A stretch of DNA of 64,000 nucleotides from JACCQS01 sp963766765 (GTDB lineage: Bacteria; Actinomycetota; Actinomycetes; Mycobacteriales; Geodermatophilaceae). The translations under genes and the position numbers were made by a program. The notes beneath the pieces are model-generated. The model worked only from the letters and a program-made list of their open reading frames with translations. It had not been told where the DNA came from and ran no database searches. Of this stretch, positions 16,457-24,168 are shown piece after piece (positions within the stretch are counted from its first letter, which is position 1; the number at the start of each line of letters is the position of its first letter). The stretch is taken from NCBI GenBank assembly GCA_963766765.1, contig CAVYBR010000004.1, forward strand, positions 186,001 through 250,000. Direction: 5' to 3'.

Positions 16457-17140
16457 TCAGGAACTCAGGCCTAGGTGACTCATGCGCACAGTGTGGGCGG
16501 CGGTGATCCGATTCAGAAGCGCACCGACCCCGGCCAAGTCGCCGGTCCCAGTGATCAGCAGCTCGGCCAGCTGATCACGCTCGGCGATCACCCGCTGGGA
16601 CTGGGTGAGCGCCTCGCCGACAATCCGTCGGCCCCACAGCGCCAGCCGGCCGCCGACGGCGGGGTCGGCCTGGATCGCTGCGCGCACCTCACGGACCGCG
16701 AACGAGGCATGTCCGGTGTCAGCCAGCACGGACAGCACGAGGGCGCGGCTCGACTCATCGAGAAAGTTGGCGACCTCGCGGTAGAAGTCCGCAGCAAGGC
16801 CGTCACCGACATAGGCCTTGACCAGACCCTCCAGCCATGTGCTCGGCCGGGTTCCGTCATGAAAAGCGTCGATCGGCGCGGCGAACGGGGACATCGCCTT
16901 CTCCGGATCGACACCGAGTTCGACCAAACGGTCGCAGAGCAGGGTGAAGTGCCCTATCTCTGCCCCCGCCATCCGCGCCAGCGCCGCCCTACCGGTCATC
17001 GTCGGTGCCATCCGCGCGTCTTCGGCCAGCCGGTCAAAGGCCGTCAACTCGCCGTAGGCCAGTACCCCGAGCAGGTCCACAACCGCGTTCTCCGTCAGTT
17101 CGACACCCTTCTCGTCGGTTCGGAGGCCAAGGCTATCCAC
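16457..17140 (-). CDS. Ferritin-like fold protein (Rv3210c type)
   Basis: 227 aa from a GTG at 17140; the true start is not certain because no clear ribosome site precedes it. The protein is a helical bundle with ferritin-like helices: GELTAFDRLAEDARMAPT, RMAGAEIGHFTLLCDRLVELG, a linker, then YVGDGLAADFYREVANFLDES and DTGHASFAVREVRAAI. The Glu and His residues in these helices (E in YGEL, E-x-x-H in AEIGH, D/E in DFYREV) match a possible di-metal site as in MiaE-like proteins. The function is unknown. It is divergent from the RhlE helicase, as in the Rv3210c-Rv3211 arrangement. Confidence 0.82.
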   Translation of the reverse strand: MDSLGLRTDEKGVELTENAVVDLLGVLAYGELTAFDRLAEDARMAPTMTGRAALARMAGAEIGHFTLLCDRLVELGVDPEKAMSPFAAPIDAFHDGTRPSTWLEGLVKAYVGDGLAADFYREVANFLDESSRALVLSVLADTGHASFAVREVRAAIQADPAVGGRLALWGRRIVGEALTQSQRVIAERDQLAELLITGTGDLAGVGALLNRITAAHTVRMSHLGLSS

Positions 17141-17158
17141 TGAGCTAGACTGGATATG

Positions 17159-17179
17159 GCGAACCGGACAACGGTTCGC
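17159..17179. promoter_or_regulatory. Perfect 8-bp stem / palindrome upstream of the ferritin-like gene
   Basis: GCGAACCG-GACAA-CGGTTCGC is an 8-bp inverted repeat with a 5-base loop. It lies 18 bases upstream of the ferritin-like start, in the 234-base gap shared with rhlE. It could be an operator or a 5'-leader hairpin. I see no other structure in this gap. Confidence 0.4.
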
Positions 17180-17374
17180 GTATCTGTGCGTCAACGCCTG
17201 TGCGGTGCTCTCCGGAAACCCGGAACGCGCCACTGCGATCGAATTCCCGGGTCGCCGAGTTCCTGAATTGCACCAGCCCAGAACTCGGCCCTCACCTCTG
17301 CGATCGCCTCCGGTTGTCGGCGCGAAGGGTGACACCTGACCGACCCGGTCCAACACAGTCTCGAGGCGACATCA

Positions 17375-18802
17375 GTGAGTATCCAACCGAATCCTGAGCA
17401 GACCCAACCTGGGCAGCAACAGCAACCCGGGACTGACCCCAGCCAGGGTGGTGCGGGGCTCCGCCCGGCCGTTCTAAGTCACGACGAGGCGGTGGCGCTC
17501 GAGCACGCGACCGAGGGCGCACCCGAGGTCGAATCTGCCGAAGAGCTCGCGGCCCGCGCGCCGGTCGAGGAAACCGCGCCGCTGTTCACGGACTTCAACG
17601 TCCATCCCGACATCATTGACGCCTTGGCGGCGGTCGGGATCACCCGCACGTTCGCGATCCAAGAACTCACACTTCCGATCGCCCTCGCCGGGCACGACCT
17701 GATCGGTCAGGCGCGCACAGGCACCGGCAAGACCCTCGGCTTCGGCGTTCCGATGCTGCAGCGGCTGAAGAACACCAGCGAGGGCGCCGACGGCCTCCCG
17801 CAGGCGCTGGTGGTCGTACCCACCCGCGAACTGTGCGTGCAGGTCGCTCGCGACCTGGCCACAGCCGGCTCGAAGCGCGGCATGCGCGTCCAGGCCATCT
17901 ACGGTGGCCGCGCGTACGAACCGCAGATCGAGGCGCTGCGCAAGGGTGTCGAGATCGTGGTCGGCACGCCCGGCCGCCTGCTCGATCTCGCCGAACAGCG
18001 CCACCTCCTCCTGGGCCAGGTCAGCGTGCTGGTCCTCGACGAGGCCGACGAGATGCTCGACCTCGGCTTCCTGCCCGACATCCAGCGAGTGCTGAGCATG
18101 GTTCCCACCGAGCGGCAGACGATGCTGTTCTCGGCAACGATGCCCGGTCCGATCGTGACGTTGGCGCGCCACTTCATGACCCAGCCGACCCACATCCGCG
18201 CGCACGGCAACGACGAGGGCTCGACCGTCCCGGACACGACGCAGTACGTCTACCGTGCCCACAATCTCGACAAGCACGAACTGCTTGCCCGCCTCCTCCA
18301 GGCGACCGACCGCAGCCTGACGATGGTCTTCTGCCGCACCAAGCGGACCGCCCAGAAGGTCGCCGACGAACTCGTCGATCGCGGATTTGCCGCTGCCGCA
18401 GTGCACGGCGACCTCGGTCAGGGCGCGCGCGAACAGGCCCTGCGGGCATTCCGCTCCGGCAAGGTCGACGTGCTCGTCGCGACCGACGTCGCAGCCCGCG
18501 GGATCGACGTCACGGGCGTGAGTCACGTCGTCAACTACCAGTGCCCGGAGGACGAGAAGACCTACCTCCACCGGATCGGCCGTACGGGACGGGCCGGCGG
18601 CAAGGGTGTCGCGGTCACGTACGTGGACTGGGACGACCTGCCGCGCTGGAGTCTGATCAACACCGCCCTGGACCTGCCGTTCCACGAGCCACCGGAGACC
18701 TACTCGACCTCCGAGCACTACTACACCGATCTCGGCATCCCCAGCACGGCGACCGGCCGGCTCCCCCGCTCGGCTCGCACCCGGGAGGGGCTCGTCTGCT
18801 GA
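17375..18802 (+). CDS. DEAD-box RNA helicase, RhlE-like (C-terminal tail displaced by frameshift)
   Basis: 475 aa as read, from a GTG at 17375. All helicase motifs are present: Q motif (FAIQELTLPIAL), I (ARTGTGKT, 113-120), Ia (PTRELC), II (DEAD), III (SAT), IV-VI (VFCRTK, DVAARGID, HRIGRTGR). It unwinds RNA using ATP and probably acts in ribosome assembly or RNA decay. The frame stops just after RTREGL, where one extra base seems to be present. If that base is removed, the frame runs on into a long Gly/Ser/Arg-rich tail (see next entry), which homologues normally carry. The acidic/Gln-rich N-terminus (residues 1-65) is probably disordered. Position matches Rv3211. Confidence 0.95.
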   Translation: MSIQPNPEQTQPGQQQQPGTDPSQGGAGLRPAVLSHDEAVALEHATEGAPEVESAEELAARAPVEETAPLFTDFNVHPDIIDALAAVGITRTFAIQELTLPIALAGHDLIGQARTGTGKTLGFGVPMLQRLKNTSEGADGLPQALVVVPTRELCVQVARDLATAGSKRGMRVQAIYGGRAYEPQIEALRKGVEIVVGTPGRLLDLAEQRHLLLGQVSVLVLDEADEMLDLGFLPDIQRVLSMVPTERQTMLFSATMPGPIVTLARHFMTQPTHIRAHGNDEGSTVPDTTQYVYRAHNLDKHELLARLLQATDRSLTMVFCRTKRTAQKVADELVDRGFAAAAVHGDLGQGAREQALRAFRSGKVDVLVATDVAARGIDVTGVSHVVNYQCPEDEKTYLHRIGRTGRAGGKGVAVTYVDWDDLPRWSLINTALDLPFHEPPETYSTSEHYYTDLGIPSTATGRLPRSARTREGLVC

Positions 18803-19206
18803 ACGCGTCGAGGACCTCGGCGAAACCGGGCGCGGCCGGGGCGCCTCCGGTGGCTCCAGTGGCTCCGGTGGCTCCGGTCGTTCCGGATCCGGGCGGTCCG
18901 GCGGCTCCGGCGGTCGGGGCGGGTCAGGCGCGGATCGCTCGTCGGGAACCGGCTCCGGCGGCCGCGCGCGCCGCGATGGGCGCTCCGGATCCGACCAACC
19001 GGAGGCCTCCGGTGGAGCCGGCCCGGCGTCCGGCCCGGTCACGTTCCCGAAACCGGACCCGTGGCGGTCAGAAGGCCGAAGGCGCCTCGGATGCCGGCGC
19101 AGGCGCCGCGGCCAGCGGTCCCGACGGGGCGGCCTCAGCAGCCACCTCGACCGGGGCGACGCGATCTCGGAGCCGGCGGCGGCGGCCCGCGCAAGCTGCG
19201 GACTGA
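18795..19206 (+). other. Out-of-frame RGG-type tail of the RhlE helicase
   Basis: No separate gene is supported here. In the frame one base ahead of rhlE, SAERVEDLGETGRGRG continues directly after REGL and then gives Gly-Ser repeats (SGGSGRSGSGRSGG) and Arg-rich runs. In the third frame, from about 19030-19060, the reading is Lys/Ala/Gly-rich and ends RSRSRRRRPAQAAD at 19206, just before the next gene. The simplest reading is one helicase tail broken by two single-base errors in repetitive GC-rich DNA. A real truncation is possible. Confidence 0.65.
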
Positions 19207-19230
19207 CCGCTCAGTACCGTTTCGCGCACG

Positions 19231-20384
19231 ATGGATCGAAACCGGAAAGGCAAGCTCCGTCGGCCGTCCTGGCCCGCTCTGGTCTGGGTCATTGTCGCCG
19301 TGCTCGTCGTGGTCGCGGGGTTCCAGGTGGCGTCGGGCAGCGACTCGGGAAATACGGACGCGCGTACGGCTCCCGAACCCCCGTCGAACGCCGGGGGTGC
19401 GCTGCCCACGCAGCTGAGTCAGTTGTGGTCCGCGACCGCGGTTGCCGATGACCAGCGGGCCGTGGCCAGCGACACCGTCATCACATCCAGCCCGCGCGGC
19501 ATCCGCGGCCTCGACCCGCAAACGGGCGAGGAACGCTGGCACTACCTGCGCTCCAACGCGACGATGTGTGATCTCACGGTGCTCGAGGACGTGGTGGTCG
19601 CGATCTTCCGCACGACCGGAAGGTGCAACGAAGCAGTCGCATTGGAGGGGGCCACCGGAGTACGCCGCTGGTATCGCAACGTCGGATTCAGCGAACGCCT
19701 GAGCCTGCTCGGCTCGGGCACGGCAGCCGTCGCCGTCACCCCTGCGGGGCTTGCCGTCCTGGATGCAGTCGGCGATTCGATCCGCTGGCGTTACAACCCG
19801 CCGTTGGGTTGCGAGCTGAGCAGTGTCGGCGTCGGGAACACCGGCGTGGTCGTTCTCGAACGATGTGAAACCGGCACGACCTGGCTCGCGCAGTTCGACC
19901 TCTACACCGGAAAACCGCAGTGGCGGGTTCCACCGCCGGACGGCGACGTCACCGTCCTGGGCGCTGATGGGGTCGTCAGTCTGCTCGTGGGACAACAACT
20001 CATGATTCTGAGTGCGCGCAACGGCGCCGTGCTCTCAACGCCGGCCACGGACGCGGCCGGGCCGGGAACGACTGCGTTCGCGGGTCAGTCCGGCGGACGC
20101 GGGGTTCCGCTGGTCTATCTGTCCGGCACCGTCTATGCCATCGATCCCAGTAGCGGTGAGCTGCTGTGGTCGGTGGACTGCCGCCGCTGCCCCAGCAATC
20201 AGCGACTTCGGACTCGTCGTACCGGAGGCCGATGCCTTCGTGACCAGGGACGCTCTGACCGGGGCAGACGCGCGCGTTCGGCGCTACCTGCCGGGGCGTC
20301 GACCGGCGACGATCTCCTGCGCATCGAGCGAGCCGGTCCCGGGTCGTGGCGGTCACCACGGACGGCGTCGTCGGGTACGGCTAG
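19231..20384 (+). CDS. Membrane-anchored PQQ-like beta-propeller protein (frameshifted near 3' end)
   Basis: An N-terminal basic stretch and one membrane helix (about residues 15-33) are followed by an outer beta-propeller with PQQ-repeat blades: TSSPRGIRGLDPQTGEERWHY, AVALEGATGVRRWYR, LDAVGDSIRWRY and VYAIDPSSGELLWSV. The frame breaks near 20,175. SDFGLVVPEADAFVTRDALTG appears in the next frame, and the last residues (VVAVTTDGVVGYG, stop at 20382-20384) in the third. That stop shares its CTAG with the convergent neighbour's stop, which supports 20384 as the true end. The position matches Rv3212. It may be a scaffold outside the membrane; no ligand is known. Confidence 0.82.
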
Positions 20385-21031
20385 ACGCAGACGCAGAGCT
20401 CGTTGCCCTCGGCATCGGCTAGCACCCACCAACTGGGCGCATGCGCGTCGGTGACGAGGCGGCCCCCTGCCGCGAGCACCTCGGCGACCCTCGACTGGGC
20501 TTCCTCCTCAGGCACGTAGACGTCGATGTGGATCCGATTGCGGTCCGTCCGTGGCTCGGTCATCTGCTGAAACCACACTTCCGGGAGCACCTCGGCGGGA
20601 TCGGTCAGGGCCTTGTCACCACCTGGTACGGGGGTCTCCTCCAGACCAAGGCCTACCCGCCAGAAGTCCCGGATCGCGTCGGCATCCATGCAGTCGATGG
20701 CGATTTCTACCTTCTCCAGCCGGCCGGGGGCTGATTCCGCGCTCAACTCCTTCGCCAGCGCGCTGATCTGGGCCGCCAAGTTGATGTCGAACTCGGTGAT
20801 GCCGCCCTCCGAGTGCGTCGACAGTGTGCAGCTGACCTTCTTCCAGCGAATGTCGATGTCGGGATGGTGATTCAGCTCCTCGGCGGCAACACCGATCCGC
20901 TGCACCAACTGGACTGCGGTCGGAAAGTCGGGGGCGTCGAACCTGGCGTGCAGCGCATCGCCGAATCGCCGCCAGTGCGGTAGATCCGTGAGAGCTGCAG
21001 TCACAGCGGCTTTGTCGAGTACGGGAGGCAT
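20381..21031 (-). CDS. Pterin-4a-carbinolamine dehydratase domain fused to a VOC (glyoxalase-like) domain
   Basis: 216 aa from the ATG at 21031; the longer open frame upstream runs antisense to nothing known and is not used. Residues about 1-97 are a PCD/DCoH domain: LTDLPHWRRFGDALHARFDAPDF, then the catalytic EELNHHPDIDIRWKKVSCTL with the HHP motif. Residues about 105-216 are a glyoxalase-like VOC domain (KVEIAIDCMDADAIRDFWRVGLGLEE to SWWVLADAEGNELCVCV). PCD recycles 4a-hydroxytetrahydropterin after aromatic hydroxylation. The VOC half may bind a related ligand; this is inferred. It converges with the PQQ-like gene, sharing a CTAG stop. Confidence 0.88.
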   Translation of the reverse strand: MPPVLDKAAVTAALTDLPHWRRFGDALHARFDAPDFPTAVQLVQRIGVAAEELNHHPDIDIRWKKVSCTLSTHSEGGITEFDINLAAQISALAKELSAESAPGRLEKVEIAIDCMDADAIRDFWRVGLGLEETPVPGGDKALTDPAEVLPEVWFQQMTEPRTDRNRIHIDVYVPEEEAQSRVAEVLAAGGRLVTDAHAPSWWVLADAEGNELCVCV

Positions 21032-21143
21032 CGCTCCATCCTGCACCTGGCCGCGGACAACTCGCCTCCCCATTGCCTCGCCCGGGGGCGACTCGGCGCG
21101 TCCGCTGCCGGCGGGGGTATGGATGATCCATGCGCTGTGCGCG

Positions 21144-21914
21144 TCAGCCGGCGCGAGCGACCAGGAATTCGGCGTGCTCGCGGTACGCCTGTGCGCCTCG
21201 GGTCCGTCCGGCGGTTGCCAGCACTGATCGTCCTGCGGCCGGTGCCTCGGCAAACCGCACGGAGCGGGCGATCGGTGGTTCGAGCACGGGCAGCCCGTAC
21301 CGATCGGTGACATCGTCCAGGACATCGCGAGCGTGCAGCGTGCGGGCGTCGTAGAGGGTGGGCAGCACGCCCAGCACCTGGAGCCCCGGGTTGGTCATCC
21401 GCTGGATGTCTCGCACCGTATTGAGCAGCTGCCCGACACCACGATGGGACAAGGTCTCGCACTGGAGCGGAATCAGCAGATGCGCAGCCGCCGTCAGCCC
21501 GTTGACGGTAAGGACGCCGAGGGAGGGCGGACAGTCGATCAGCACGTGATCGAACTGATCCTCGATTGCCGTGCGGTCGGCAAGCGCGAGCCGAAGTGCG
21601 TACTCCCGCCCGGTCCGGGTGAGCAGCATCGACTCGGTCGTTGCCAGATCGATGGTCGCGGGTAGCAGAGCCGGGCCATCTGAGGTCCGCACGATCGCGT
21701 CGCCGATAGGCAGCTCGCCGAGCAGCACCTCGTGCACGGAGACGGGCAATGAGTCCGGATCGATGCCGAGCGAGAACGTCAGGCAGGCCTGCGGGTCCAG
21801 GTCGACGAGCAGCACCCGCTTGCCGAGGTCGTGTAATGCCACGCCCAACGAAGCGACGGTCGTGGTCTTGGCCACTCCGCCCTTCTGATTCGCTACCGCG
21901 AGGACGTGAGCCAT
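21144..21914 (-). CDS. ParA-family ATPase (Rv3213c/Soj-like)
   Basis: 256 aa starting with ATG at 21914. The deviant Walker A is NQKGGVAKTTT, with Ala where most ParA proteins have Gly. Walker A' is DLDPQACLTFSLG, and Walker B is VLIDCPPSLG. The PIPLQCE-type loop (LLIPLQCETLSHRGVGQLL) is also present. ParA ATPases form ATP-dependent dimers on DNA to position cargo. This is not the origin-proximal parA: no parB or parS is nearby, and the position matches Rv3213c. The cargo or partner is unknown. It is the last gene before a 426-base gap. Confidence 0.9.
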   Translation of the reverse strand: MAHVLAVANQKGGVAKTTTVASLGVALHDLGKRVLLVDLDPQACLTFSLGIDPDSLPVSVHEVLLGELPIGDAIVRTSDGPALLPATIDLATTESMLLTRTGREYALRLALADRTAIEDQFDHVLIDCPPSLGVLTVNGLTAAAHLLIPLQCETLSHRGVGQLLNTVRDIQRMTNPGLQVLGVLPTLYDARTLHARDVLDDVTDRYGLPVLEPPIARSVRFAEAPAAGRSVLATAGRTRGAQAYREHAEFLVARAG

Positions 21915-22340
21915 AGGTGGCCGATTCTCGCAGAGGGTCGGGGTGGGTGGTGGGAGCCGGCGGTGGCTGGGTTTCGATACGAAGTGCGCAGCAACAAGTG
22001 GGTGCGGGGTGGGCTGGGGTGTCTGTCGGCCGGCGGTTAGTGGGTGGTTGTTCGTGATCTTGACCTTGTGGTGCCGACACGCCGTGAAAGGGCTCCGGAA
22101 ACCGCAATAAGGTCAAGATCACCATTGTGACCACGCTGCTGGACCCGCCCGCAGTCTCCGGGTTGTCCAAGGCGCGGCATGTCGTTGGCGAGGCTGCGGG
22201 GGTGGAGTACTGGCCACCAGACGCACACGGCCAAGGACCACCCTGACCCAACCGGCCACTCCTACCCCGTCACGGCTGGGCAACCACACGCACTGGCCCA
22301 CCGCCACCGGCTAGCGACAATCCACGACACCCGAGCGCCT
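21915..22340. other. Gene-free stretch with an inverted repeat
   Basis: 426 bases between the parA-like start and the amidohydrolase stop. I find no convincing coding frame. The part next to parA (about 21935-22040) is G-rich with many GGGTGG runs. It is followed by the long inverted repeat at 22054-22122, then plain unstructured sequence rich in CCA/CAC up to 22340. It should hold the parA promoter; no clear -10/-35 was found. Confidence 0.6.
22054..22122. repeat. 14-bp perfect inverted repeat (GTGATCTTGACCTT)
   Basis: GTGATCTTGACCTT at 22054-22067 is matched by its exact complement at 22109-22122, with a 41-base loop. It lies about 220 bases past the amidohydrolase stop. It could be a terminator for that leftward transcript, an intergenic palindromic repeat, or a binding site. 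No second copy was noticed in this window. Confidence 0.65.
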
Positions 22341-23666
22341 CTACTCGCTGGAATCCACCCCAGCTGGCCACTGAGTGATCGTCTCGGTCGCGGCGACAAT
22401 GCGGCCTCGGCTGATCACCCACCGCGGCGCGGCGTGTTCGCGCAGCACATCCACCAGCCGCTCAGACTCATGGATGCAGAGATTGGCCGGGTTGCCGACC
22501 GCCAGGCTGTGCCCGGCCAGACCGAGGACCTCGGCCGCCGAGCGAGTGACCATGTCCAGCAACAGTTCCTGATCGCCAGTGGTCTTGAACTCCAGCATGT
22601 GCGAGGCAAGGAAGGCGACCTCGAGCATGTTGTGCCGGCCGTACGGGTAGTAGGCGTCCTCGATGTCGTCCTGCCCGAGAGCCACCAGGACGCCCGCATC
22701 GAGGAAGGTCCGGACCGGCAGGGCGAGTGGACCGGTGTGCGGATCACTCACAAAGCCCAGGCCGGCTTGCCGGGCAAGGTCGGCCAGACGCTGCTGTTCG
22801 GCCAGCGGGTAACTTCCGACGGCGCGGGCATGGCAGGCAACGCCACGACCGACGAGGCCGTGGTCGATCATCGACTGGGCCAGCATCGCGCTGGTGCGAA
22901 GCGACGCGTCGCCGGCATCGTCGACGAGCATCGCCACCCGAGTTCCCAACCTTGCCGCGAGTGCGCAGGCCCACCTCACGTGCTCGGTCATGTCCGCCGG
23001 AGTGCCTTCTATCCACGGAATTGCGCCGACCACGTCCGCGCCCAGATCCATTGCAGCCTCGCAGAGTTCAGCGGCGCCGGGATCGCGAAGCACCCCGTCC
23101 TGCGGGAAGGCCACAACCTGCACGTCCAGCACATCGGCGAACTGCTCGCGCGCCGCCAGGACGCCATGCAGACCCTCGAGCCCCGCCGCGGTGTCGACGT
23201 CGACGAATGCCTGGATGTGCAAGACGCCGTTGCGTACCGCCTCCTGCAACGCACGGGTGACGTTGGGAGTGATCCAGGCCCGGTCGTAATCGGCCTTGAC
23301 CCCGCTGGCCAAGTCAATGCCGTTTGCTGCGTGCGCCATCTCCGTGCCCGTGTACGCGATCAGCGCCGCGTCGCCGATCCGTGGCAGCGTGTAGACCTTG
23401 TCCAGGTGCAGGTGTGCGTCGACGAACGATTCCGTCACCAGCCGACCCGCCGCATCGATCACTGACGCACTGGGACCGGCAGGGTCGGCATTGCGTACGA
23501 TCCCCGCGCCTGACTCCGCCGAGCGTCCGGAGGAGGCGGGCACCTGAGGTGCCGGAGCTAGGTCGGTGATCCCGACGATGACTCCGGATTCGATGGCGAT
23601 GTCACAGACCCGGCCATCACGCAGCCGTGCCCGCTGAATCAGCAGCGATGCACCGTCTGCGACCAT
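22341..23666 (-). CDS. Amidohydrolase family protein (cytosine deaminase-like)
   Basis: 441 aa, cytoplasmic TIM-barrel hydrolase. The HxH metal motif is in VDAHLHLDKVYTL. The second His is in CHARAVG, and the metal Asp in ALGQDDIEDAYYPYGRHNMLEVA. The latter order, with LHLDK and DPHTGPL, is typical of cytosine deaminase/related N-cyclic deaminases. The final 70 residues return to the small beta-sandwich (GNPANLCIHES...RWVISRGRIVA). A loop at about 35-65 is an insertion rich in Ser/Ala/Pro. The substrate is probably a pyrimidine or other cyclic amide. No transporter gene is adjacent, so the pathway is not clear. Confidence 0.87.
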   Translation of the reverse strand: MVADGASLLIQRARLRDGRVCDIAIESGVIVGITDLAPAPQVPASSGRSAESGAGIVRNADPAGPSASVIDAAGRLVTESFVDAHLHLDKVYTLPRIGDAALIAYTGTEMAHAANGIDLASGVKADYDRAWITPNVTRALQEAVRNGVLHIQAFVDVDTAAGLEGLHGVLAAREQFADVLDVQVVAFPQDGVLRDPGAAELCEAAMDLGADVVGAIPWIEGTPADMTEHVRWACALAARLGTRVAMLVDDAGDASLRTSAMLAQSMIDHGLVGRGVACHARAVGSYPLAEQQRLADLARQAGLGFVSDPHTGPLALPVRTFLDAGVLVALGQDDIEDAYYPYGRHNMLEVAFLASHMLEFKTTGDQELLLDMVTRSAAEVLGLAGHSLAVGNPANLCIHESERLVDVLREHAAPRWVISRGRIVAATETITQWPAGVDSSE

Positions 23667-23706
23667 CCCTGCTCACCCCGAACGAAGGCTCTCACGGAGG
23701 ACGCAT

Positions 23707-24135
23707 ATGACCCAAGGACAGGGCGGCCCGCCACCAGGTTGGTACCCCGACCCCGAGGGCAACGGCGAGCGCTGGTGGAACGGCATGAGTTGGGGCGAGC
23801 TACGCGGCCCGGCCTCCGCGCCGCAGCCGACCCAGCAGCCGCAGGCCCACGGGCAGCCACAGCAGTTCGCTCACGTCCAACCGCAGCAACCTCAGGCCTA
23901 CGTGCAGCCTCAGGCGTACGTGCCGCCGGCCGAGCCGGCTGCACAGCTGAAGCCGTTGCCGGCCCGGCCGGACATGCATTGCGTGCACTGTCAGTGGAAC
24001 GACTTCCAGGCAACCGATTACCTGCTGATCAATCCGCGGGGCACAAACCCGTTCAACCCGGACAACTTCAACTTCTCGGCCAACTGCCTGATCTGCCGCC
24101 GCTGCGGGTTCATCCACTGGTTCGCTGCGCGCTAG
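23707..24135 (+). CDS. DUF2510 + Gln/Pro-rich linker + zinc-ribbon-like protein
   Basis: 142 aa with GGAGG six bases before the ATG. Three parts are visible. A DUF2510 motif (PPPGWYPDPEGNGERWWNGMSWGE, 8-31) comes first, with its characteristic Trp pattern. A low-complexity Gln/Pro/Ala linker (about 36-85) has repeats of QPQAYVQPQAYVPP type. A C-terminal segment has two CxxC pairs (CVHC near 98, CLICRRC near 130), which probably bind zinc. DUF2510 is common in actinobacterial membrane and secreted proteins, but this one has no membrane segment. No function is known. It is divergent from the amidohydrolase by 40 bases. Confidence 0.82.
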   Translation: MTQGQGGPPPGWYPDPEGNGERWWNGMSWGELRGPASAPQPTQQPQAHGQPQQFAHVQPQQPQAYVQPQAYVPPAEPAAQLKPLPARPDMHCVHCQWNDFQATDYLLINPRGTNPFNPDNFNFSANCLICRRCGFIHWFAAR

Positions 24136-24168
24136 CGCGCGATCAACAGTGAATGTGGCCGACCACTC

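Noticed and set aside
17474..19042. 522-codon frame antisense to rhlE
   Set aside because: Pro/Arg/Glu/Asp-rich with no domain; the helicase motifs on the other strand are complete.
24127..24140. GCGCGCTAGCGCGC palindrome at the stop of the DUF2510 gene
   Set aside because: It has no loop, so it is a poor hairpin, and such GC palindromes arise easily in this composition.
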